In this document: piece after piece, positions 6,750-11,752 of the stretch | Position numbering within the stretch: position 1 is the stretch's first letter | Layout: the number at the start of each line of letters is the position of its first letter | Assembly (NCBI GenBank): GCA_030730545.1 | Contig: JANQUX010000022.1 | Span: forward strand, 1-11,752 | DNA from: Maribacter sp. | GTDB lineage: Bacteria; Bacteroidota; Bacteroidia; Flavobacteriales; Flavobacteriaceae | Direction of reading: 5' to 3' | Length of the DNA stretch: 11,752 nucleotides | Position numbers and translations under genes: made by a program | Notes under the pieces: model-generated | The model's input: only the letters and a program-made list of their open reading frames with translations | Told to the model about the DNA's origin: nothing | Database searches by the model: none

Positions 6750-8198
6750 ATGGCTCCACAAACCACTTTTGAAAAAGAGCTGGCATTTCAAGCAGACCGT
6801 AGAAAAGCTACAACTGAATTTATTAAAATCGTTAGCGATTTATGGTATGATAAATCCATTGAAATTGTCCTTTTTAAAAATCAGGTTATTGACAAAAATG
6901 TAAGTGACATCATTCATTTACACGAGTATGCCGGTGAATTCGTGCAAAAACCTATATCAATTTTTGATTCGGTTGAAATTTTGCGCTCCATCTCAGATAT
7001 GCTTTTACCACCCTCTAAATTAGATATCGGTAAATTAACTTACGAATACCATTCTGATACCAATATCTTAAACAATGTAAAATCTTTTGTCATTGATAAA
7101 TTACACTCTGCACAAGATTTTAAAAGCATTGAACCGAAAGATGTTGTTCTATACGGATTTGGACGCATTGGCAGATTAGTTGCTAGAGAATTAATGTCTA
7201 AAACCGGTAAAGGAAATCAACTTCGATTAAGAGCTATCGTAGTAAGAGGTAAGCCTAGCATTGAAAATCTTGAAAAAAGAGCCAGCTTACTTAAAACAGA
7301 TTCTGTTCACGGTATTTTTAATGGTACGGTTAAGGTTGATTATGCTAATCTTAAACTAATTATTAATGGTACAACGGTGCATGTTATTTATGCCAACATG
7401 CCAGAAGAAATTGACTACACTGAATACGGTATAAATGATGCTTTGGTTATCGATAATACAGGTGCATTTAGAACTAAAGAACAGCTAGAAAGACACCTAC
7501 AGTCAAAAGGTGCTTTAAAAGTGCTATTGACAGCACCCGGTAAAGAAGTTGCAAATATTGTACACGGAGTAAATCATTTAGAATATGATCCAGATGAGAC
7601 CGAAATATTTTCAGCCGCTTCATGTACGACGAATGCCATTACCCCTATTTTAAAGGCTATCGAAGAAACTTTAGGAATCGATAAAGGTCACTTAGAAACT
7701 ATTCACGCATATACGAATGATCAAAATTTGGTCGATAATATGCATGGCAAATACAGAAGAGGTCGTGCTGCCGCACTTAATATGGTCATAACAGAAACAG
7801 GAGCTGGCCAAGCCGTTACAAAGGCATTACCGTCATTAAAAGGTAAATTGACATCAAATGCCATTCGTGTTCCTGTACCAAACGGATCATTGGCTATTTT
7901 AAATCTTGATGTCAAACAAAAGACATCTCTTGAAGGTGTAAACACCATGATTAAAAAATATGCCCTTGAAGGTGATTTAGTAGAGCAAATTAAATACTCG
8001 TTAGATAAAGAATTGGTATCCTCTGACATTATTGGTACTTCTGCCCCGTCTATCTATGATAGTATGGCGACAATTGTATCTGAAAGCGGCAAAAATATTA
8101 TTCTATACATCTGGTATGACAATGAATATGGCTATTCGCACCAGGTTATTCGTTTAGCGAAGTATATTGCCAAAGTTCGTCGTTTTACATATTACTAA
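6750..8198 (+). CDS. Glyceraldehyde-3-phosphate dehydrogenase, long form with N-terminal extension
   Basis: It catalyses the reversible oxidative phosphorylation of glyceraldehyde 3-phosphate in central carbon metabolism. The product is 482 residues, against about 335 for classic GAPDH; about 130 residues precede the Rossmann motif YGFGRIGR (135-142). The catalytic part is complete: SAASCTTN with Cys292, the paired His319 in HAYTNDQ, RGRAAALNMVITETGA, RVPVPNGS and the C-terminal WYDNEYGYSHQVIRLA. Classic enzymes end the second strand in IND, where Asp contacts the NAD ribose; here it is VVRGK (164-168), with Arg166 in that place. This suggests NADP use or a gluconeogenic role, an inference. 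The extension has no motif I recognise and looks mostly helical. A long-GAPDH subfamily like this is known in Bacteroidota and Gammaproteobacteria. The gene is monocistronic by its flanks. Confidence 0.95.
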   Translation: MAPQTTFEKELAFQADRRKATTEFIKIVSDLWYDKSIEIVLFKNQVIDKNVSDIIHLHEYAGEFVQKPISIFDSVEILRSISDMLLPPSKLDIGKLTYEYHSDTNILNNVKSFVIDKLHSAQDFKSIEPKDVVLYGFGRIGRLVARELMSKTGKGNQLRLRAIVVRGKPSIENLEKRASLLKTDSVHGIFNGTVKVDYANLKLIINGTTVHVIYANMPEEIDYTEYGINDALVIDNTGAFRTKEQLERHLQSKGALKVLLTAPGKEVANIVHGVNHLEYDPDETEIFSAASCTTNAITPILKAIEETLGIDKGHLETIHAYTNDQNLVDNMHGKYRRGRAAALNMVITETGAGQAVTKALPSLKGKLTSNAIRVPVPNGSLAILNLDVKQKTSLEGVNTMIKKYALEGDLVEQIKYSLDKELVSSDIIGTSAPSIYDSMATIVSESGKNIILYIWYDNEYGYSHQVIRLAKYIAKVRRFTYY

Positions 8199-8229
8199 TT
8201 TTTTTAAATTATAACATCTATTTGTTGAT

Positions 8230-8274
8230 ATGCTACGTAGTTAAATAAACGTTTTTTAGCATTGACTTTTTTTT
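8230..8274 (+). terminator. Possible weak terminator after the GAPDH gene
   Basis: ATGCTA (8230-8235) can pair with TAGCAT (8257-8262), and ACGT (8235-8238) with ACGT (8249-8252) inside, though the two helices compete for one base and leave a T bulge. Eight T follow at 8267-8274, four bases beyond the stem. The fold is imperfect and the stem short, so this is only a candidate. No better hairpin lies between the GAPDH stop and the next gene. Confidence 0.3.
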
Positions 8275-8342
8275 ATAGTATGATAATTATAAAGTACTTT
8301 AGTCAACTCTAAATTATTCAAATTAACCTAAGAATCTATTAC

Positions 8343-8966
8343 ATGAAATTCCATAGAATACTATTGCTACTGGCATTACTATTGGCTAGTAACCTTCAAT
8401 TTGCACAAGATACTGAAGAAGAGGACGATAAACTGTCTTTAGACGAAGGTCCGATTAGTAATCAATTCGATTTTATTGCTAAACGCTCAGGTAATTATAG
8501 AGCTGATGGTATTAGATATGAAGTAGTAAAAGAAACCAATCTTTTTAAGATTCGTGAGAATGTTTTGGATTCTATAGCAGCAATGAATAAAAAAACAGGC
8601 GAACTTAAGGCTACGATTGCAGAGCATGAAACAACAATTACGTCTTTAAATAATAAGTTAGAGGAAACGACAACTAATTTAGGCGCTGTAACCGAAGAAA
8701 AAGATAGTATGTCATTTTTAGGACTACCTGTTTCTAAAGGATCATATAATTTTGTTCTATGGACGATTATTGGGGCATTGTTTCTAACCCTAGGCTTCTT
8801 CATTTATAAGTTTAGAAATAGTAATATTTTAACTCAAGAAGCAAAACAAAATCTTTCTGAACTAGAGGTTGAATATGAAGACCATAGAAGAAGATCTTTA
8901 GAGCGCGAGCAAAAAATCAGTAGGCAACTACAAGATGAGATAAATAAACAGAAGAAAACTAAATAA
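8343..8966 (+). CDS. Signal-peptide, coiled-coil, single-pass membrane protein of unknown function
   Basis: I do not recognise a family with a known role. The 207-residue product starts with a clear signal peptide (MKFHRILLLLALLLAS, cut probably near FAQ at 20-22). An acidic patch follows (EEEDDK, 25-30), then a region with repeated hydrophobic spacing that looks coiled-coil (about 75-120). A membrane helix comes next (FVLWTIIGALFLTLGFFIYKF, 137-157, split by no charges). The highly charged C-terminal tail (160-207) is rich in Glu, Arg and Lys and also looks coiled-coil. With the signal cleaved, the central coil would be periplasmic and the tail cytoplasmic, suggesting a bridging or scaffold protein. 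It sits two genes before trmD, so homologues may carry copied labels such as 'tRNA methyltransferase'; no methyltransferase motif is present. Confidence 0.85.
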   Translation: MKFHRILLLLALLLASNLQFAQDTEEEDDKLSLDEGPISNQFDFIAKRSGNYRADGIRYEVVKETNLFKIRENVLDSIAAMNKKTGELKATIAEHETTITSLNNKLEETTTNLGAVTEEKDSMSFLGLPVSKGSYNFVLWTIIGALFLTLGFFIYKFRNSNILTQEAKQNLSELEVEYEDHRRRSLEREQKISRQLQDEINKQKKTK

Positions 8967-8968
8967 TT

Positions 8969-8995
8969 AAAAGCTCCTTAACGGAGCTTTTTTTT
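8969..8995 (+). terminator. Intrinsic terminator abutting the next start codon
   Basis: AAAAGCTCC (8969-8977) pairs perfectly with GGAGCTTTT (8983-8991) around the loop TTAAC, followed by more T to 8995. It lies 2 bp after the stop of the coiled-coil protein gene and 3 bp before the ATG of the acetyltransferase gene at 8999. The GGAG of the right arm (8983-8986) is also the only Shine-Dalgarno-like sequence for that start. Confidence 0.88.
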
Positions 8996-8998
8996 GAT

Positions 8999-9442
8999 AT
9001 GAAAAGTATACGTAGAATTAAAGCAGCAGATATTTTCGATATTATTTCTCTGTTCGATGGGTACAGAATATTCTATAAAATGAAATCAGATACACATGCT
9101 GCAGCCGAATTTCTAAATGATAGAATTACAAAAGAAGAGTCTATTATTTTCGCAGCTTACGAAGACGACAAGGCTGTTGGCTTCGTTCAGCTATATTACA
9201 CGTTCTCATCAGTAAGTTTAGAGAAATCATTGATTCTAAATGATTTATTTGTAGATACTCATTACAGGGGCGCATCTATTGGAGAACAGTTATTGTTAAA
9301 AGCACAAGAATTTTGTAAAATGAATAATTACAAAGGACTCGCTTTAGAAACCGCTATCGACAATCCGGCTCAAAAATTATATGAGAAATTAGGATGGATA
9401 AAAGATTACCACGCTTTTCATTACTTTTGGCAGGCTAAATGA
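8999..9442 (+). CDS. GNAT family N-acetyltransferase
   Basis: A 147-residue single-domain acetyl-CoA-dependent acetyltransferase, cytoplasmic. Conserved parts are the N-terminal strand IRRIKAADIFDI (4-15), ILNDLFVDTHYRGASIGEQLL (79-99) holding the acetyl-CoA loop, and NPAQKLYEKLGW (122-133) as the B motif. In the loop RGASIG the third conserved Gly is Ser, a mild departure from RxxGxG. The start at 8999 is needed because the fold begins at residue 4; the next in-frame ATG would remove the first strand and helix. Its start lies 3 bp after a strong terminator, so how it is expressed is unclear. The trmD gene starts 16 bp after its stop. Substrate unknown. Confidence 0.9.
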   Translation: MKSIRRIKAADIFDIISLFDGYRIFYKMKSDTHAAAEFLNDRITKEESIIFAAYEDDKAVGFVQLYYTFSSVSLEKSLILNDLFVDTHYRGASIGEQLLLKAQEFCKMNNYKGLALETAIDNPAQKLYEKLGWIKDYHAFHYFWQAK

Positions 9443-9458
9443 TGATGCAAAATAAAAG

Positions 9459-10133
9459 ATGCGAATAGATATTATTACCGTATTGCCCGAATTACTTACC
9501 AGTCCCTTTGAAGCCTCTATTCTAAAGAGAGCTATTGAAAAAGGATTGGTAGAAGTCCATTTTCACAATCTTAGAGATTATACCGACACGAAGTACCGTA
9601 ATGTTGATGATTATCAATTCGGTGGCGGAGCCGGAATGGTGCTTATGATAGAGCCTATAGACAAATGTATAACCGATTTGAAATCGCAGCGCGATTACGA
9701 CGAGGTCATATATATGTCTCCAGATGGCACCACCTTAAATCAAAAAATGGCAAACACACTTTCGATGGTCGAGAATATAATAATTTTATGTGGTCATTAT
9801 AAAGGTGTTGATCAGCGTGTAAGAGATGCATTTATCACTAAAGAAATATCTATTGGAGATTATGTACTTTCTGGCGGAGAATTAGGTGCCGCAGTATTAT
9901 GTGACGCTATAATAAGATTATTGCCAGGGGTATTGAATGATGAAACCTCTGCCCTAACGGATACTTTTCAAGACGGACTCTTAGCTCCGCCGATTTATAC
10001 GAGACCAGCTGAATATAAGGGAATGCATGTGCCCGATATTCTATTAAGCGGAAACTTTGGCAAGATTGAAGAATGGCGAGAAGATAAGGCGTACGAGCGT
10101 ACAGTAAAACTACGCCCGGACTTACTTGAGTAG
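9459..10133 (+). CDS. trmD: tRNA (guanine-37-N1)-methyltransferase TrmD
   Basis: TrmD methylates G37 next to the anticodon of several tRNAs with SAM, which prevents +1 frameshifting. It belongs to the SPOUT class with a trefoil knot. The 224-residue product shows the N-terminal [13 protein letters not shown], the conserved [15 protein letters not shown] (49-63), [11 protein letters not shown] (111-121), and the knot [12 protein letters not shown] (131-142). Arg153 and Asp168 match the positions of the key Arg154 and Asp169 of the E. coli enzyme, and [10 protein letters not shown] (180-189) follows. It is about 30 residues shorter than E. coli TrmD, at the C-terminus, as is common outside proteobacteria. 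It lies 16 bp after the acetyltransferase gene and 136 bp before rplS. Confidence 0.98.
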   Translation: MRIDIITVLPELLTSPFEASILKRAIEKGLVEVHFHNLRDYTDTKYRNVDDYQFGGGAGMVLMIEPIDKCITDLKSQRDYDEVIYMSPDGTTLNQKMANTLSMVENIIILCGHYKGVDQRVRDAFITKEISIGDYVLSGGELGAAVLCDAIIRLLPGVLNDETSALTDTFQDGLLAPPIYTRPAEYKGMHVPDILLSGNFGKIEEWREDKAYERTVKLRPDLLE

Positions 10134-10170
10134 CTTAATTTTGATTATTAAAGAAAAACCATATAAATGC

Positions 10171-10200
10171 TTGTGTGTTTTAATTTAAATATTATTTTTG
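10171..10200 (+). promoter_or_regulatory. Near-consensus Bacteroidota promoter for rplS
   Basis: TTG at 10171-10173 and TATTTTTG at 10193-10200 are separated by 19 bp, matching the TTG / TAnnTTTG housekeeping promoter of Bacteroidota. Transcription would start near 10206, giving a leader of about 64 nt. The leader can form a small hairpin (ACGA 10223-10226 with TCGT 10230-10233, flanked by CAAC 10214-10217 and GTTG 10238-10241). This might be a site of ribosomal-protein feedback, but that is speculative. Confidence 0.8.
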
Positions 10201-10269
10201 CACCCTGTTAGAACAACCTCTGACGATAATCGTGAATGTTGCTTTAATTTAATTCCTATTAACTATACA

Positions 10270-10620
10270 ATGGAATCATTAATAAAATTTGTACAAGACG
10301 AGTTCGTAACTAAAAAAGATTTTCCAAAATTTTCTTCTGGTGACACAATTACTGTGTACTACGAAATTAAGGAAGGTGAAAAAACAAGAACTCAGTTCTT
10401 TAAAGGTGTTGTAATACAACGCAGAGGTTCTGGTTCAACTGAAACTTTTACCATTCGTAAAATGTCAGGTACTGTTGGTGTTGAGCGTATCTTCCCAATT
10501 AACTTACCTGCACTTCAAAAAATTGAAGTTAATAAGCGTGGTAAAGTACGTAGATCTAGAATTTACTACTTCCGTGAATTAACTGGTAAGAAAGCTAGAA
10601 TTAAAGAGATTAGAGGATAA
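10270..10620 (+). CDS. rplS: 50S ribosomal protein L19
   Basis: L19 is a large-subunit protein at the 30S-50S interface. The product is 116 residues from ATG 10270 (E. coli L19: 115). The pattern [30 protein letters not shown] followed by [22 protein letters not shown] and the C-terminal basic [19 protein letters not shown] is diagnostic. An open frame extends upstream to a TTG at 10198, but that would add 24 residues with no L19 similarity and would begin inside the promoter, so ATG 10270 is chosen. The gene follows trmD, a common pairing, but here it has a strong promoter of its own and a 14-bp-stem terminator, so it can be expressed separately. Confidence 0.98.
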   Translation: MESLIKFVQDEFVTKKDFPKFSSGDTITVYYEIKEGEKTRTQFFKGVVIQRRGSGSTETFTIRKMSGTVGVERIFPINLPALQKIEVNKRGKVRRSRIYYFRELTGKKARIKEIRG

Positions 10621-10641
10621 ATTTCTCTTCCTAAATTATAT

Positions 10642-10676
10642 AAAGCACCGTATCATTTTGATACGGTGCTTTTTTT
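10642..10676 (+). terminator. Strong intrinsic terminator after rplS
   Basis: A perfect 14-bp stem, AAAGCACCGTATCA (10642-10655) with TGATACGGTGCTTT (10659-10672), has a TTT loop and is followed by T to 10676. It lies 21 bp after the rplS stop and should end the transcript fully. Confidence 0.96.
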
Positions 10677-11115
10677 ATGAACAAAAGTGAATAACCAATG
10701 TTCATAATGTGTTGATTAATAAAAGTTTACGAAAATAAGGTTTGAATTACTTTTTTTTGTAAATTGGAGTGTGGTTAAGGAATGAAAATGAGAAAATATT
10801 CATTTTAACGCCACTACGAAGTTTACGTTCTCTCGTATTATTGTTTGACCATGCATTTAAAGATTATTAAATGAGGGTGAATTTTAAGCTTATTGGCTGT
10901 CGCTTTTAAAACTTAAAATTAATTGAATTTTAAAAAAACTATATACTAGGTTTTTAATCTTCAATGAAGACAACAAAAAAGAAATGGTGTGTAGATGTTA
11001 GGTTACGTACCTGAGAATCGAAAAGCATTTTAAACGTTGAATTAGTGAAACGGGTGCAATCAAGGGTTGCCGTTTTAATGAAAAATTAGAACAAACTGTC
11101 CGTAAACTATTTCTA
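10677..11115. other. Gene-free, hairpin-rich region; possible small RNA
   Basis: No protein of convincing length is open on either strand. Several inverted repeats are visible: AAAATGA/TCATTTT near 10787-10808, CATTTAA/TTAAATG (10854-10860, 10867-10873), AATTTTAAG/CTTAAAATT (10880-10888, 10912-10920), TCTTC/GAAGA (10958-10962, 10966-10970), AGGT/ACCT (11000-11012), and AAACG/CGTTT enclosing GCAA/TTGC (11048-11075). GAATTTTAA occurs twice (10879-10887, 10925-10933). Two tiny frames exist, 12 codons at 10871-10909 and 16 codons at 10964-11014, with no proof of translation. A weak promoter-like pair, TTG 10923-10925 and TAGGTTTT 10947-10954, could start a transcript near 10960. It does not match tmRNA, RNase P RNA or SRP RNA as far as I can see. 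It could also be a decayed gene. Confidence 0.4.
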
Positions 11116-11157
11116 AAAAGCCATATCATTGTATGCGTACATTGATATGGCTTTTAT
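11116..11157. terminator. Terminator-like hairpin with no annotated gene before it
   Basis: AAAAGCCATATCA (11116-11128) pairs with TGATATGGCTTTT (11143-11155). After one T/T mismatch, TGTA/TACA (11130-11133, 11138-11141) extend the stem to a TGCG loop. The flanks are T- or A-rich in both directions: TTTTATTATTT to the right, and TTTTT on the minus strand to the left. Since rplS already ends at 10676, this hairpin should end a transcript made within the gap, or a leftward one starting before the isocitrate dehydrogenase promoter. Confidence 0.75.
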
Positions 11158-11228
11158 TATTTAACAAATCTACCTTCCTGACCTAAAATATTAAGACCTC
11201 TCCCCGCTTTCAAACTTTTAGAAAATCG

Positions 11229-11236
11229 TATATTTG
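11229..11236 (+). promoter_or_regulatory. Bacteroidota -7 box for the isocitrate dehydrogenase gene
   Basis: TATATTTG is a perfect TAnnTTTG ending 27 bp before the ATG at 11264. A TTT (11208-11210) stands at the -33 spacing instead of TTG. The leader would be about 20 nt, A-rich and without Shine-Dalgarno sequence. Confidence 0.65.
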
Positions 11237-11251
11237 TTCCGCTTAAATTAA

Positions 11252-11752
<501 letters not shown>

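Noticed and set aside
8262..8302. TTGAC and TACTTTAG as promoter of the coiled-coil protein gene
   Set aside because: The spacing is about 30 bp and the box has a mismatch, so it is too weak to annotate, although some promoter must lie in 8199-8342.
10136..10143. TAATTTTG box just after the trmD stop
   Set aside because: No -33 TTG at proper spacing, and the promoter at 10171-10200 is far better placed for rplS.
10198..10269. Longer L19 frame starting at TTG 10198
   Set aside because: The added residues do not resemble L19, the TTG is part of the TAnnTTTG promoter box, and ATG 10270 gives the exact family length.
11011..11016. CTGAGA, a core word of the TPP riboswitch
   Set aside because: The other conserved parts are missing or in the wrong order, and no thiamine gene follows.

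Overview
The window is a stretch of ordinary chromosome from a member of the Bacteroidota, most likely a marine-type Flavobacteriaceae; the genus cannot be fixed from the sequence. The reasons are the low GC content, A-rich leaders with almost no Shine-Dalgarno sequences, and the content and style of the genes. In addition, the Bacteroidota -7 promoter box (TAnnTTTG) occurs upstream of six genes or gene clusters: 2688-2695 (-), 5131-5138 (-), 5207-5214 (+), 6714-6721 (+), 10193-10200 (+, with a TTG element 19 bp upstream) and 11229-11236 (+). No rRNA, tRNA, CRISPR array, insertion sequence or prophage gene is visible.

Region 1 (1-1976, + strand): the 3' part of dnaA (replication initiator), a low-molecular-weight tyrosine phosphatase 12 bp behind it, and a short RsmI-like SAM methyltransferase. 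A hairpin at 1949-1976 closes this block and also serves the convergent genes that follow.

Region 2 (2002-5115, - strand): a cell-wall block. dapF (meso-diaminopimelate for peptidoglycan and lysine), a RimJ/RimL-type acetyltransferase and mltG (endolytic transglycosylase) overlap by 7 bp and 1 bp and look like one operon. A small membrane-anchored lysozyme-fold protein follows, with its own promoter and a pair of near-palindromic repeats upstream. Precursor synthesis and glycan-strand cutting therefore sit together.

Region 3 (5116-8198, + strand): dapF and an HtrA/DegP-like periplasmic protease are divergently transcribed from a 121-bp region that carries two -7 boxes and a 9-bp direct repeat with 11-bp period. 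After a strong terminator comes a GAPDH with an extra N-terminal domain of about 130 residues and an Arg where NAD-specific enzymes have Asp.

Region 4 (8343-10676, + strand): a secreted or membrane coiled-coil protein of unknown role, a strong terminator lying directly on the start of a GNAT acetyltransferase, then trmD (tRNA m1G37 methyltransferase) and rplS (ribosomal protein L19). rplS has its own near-consensus promoter and a 14-bp-stem terminator.

Region 5 (10677-11752): about 590 bp with no convincing protein gene but many hairpins, ending in a second strong terminator-like hairpin that no annotated gene needs. This is the best candidate for an undescribed element, possibly a small RNA. 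The window closes with the N-terminal 163 residues of a monomeric NADP-type isocitrate dehydrogenase. I see no defence, mobile or biosynthetic system; most of the content is housekeeping.
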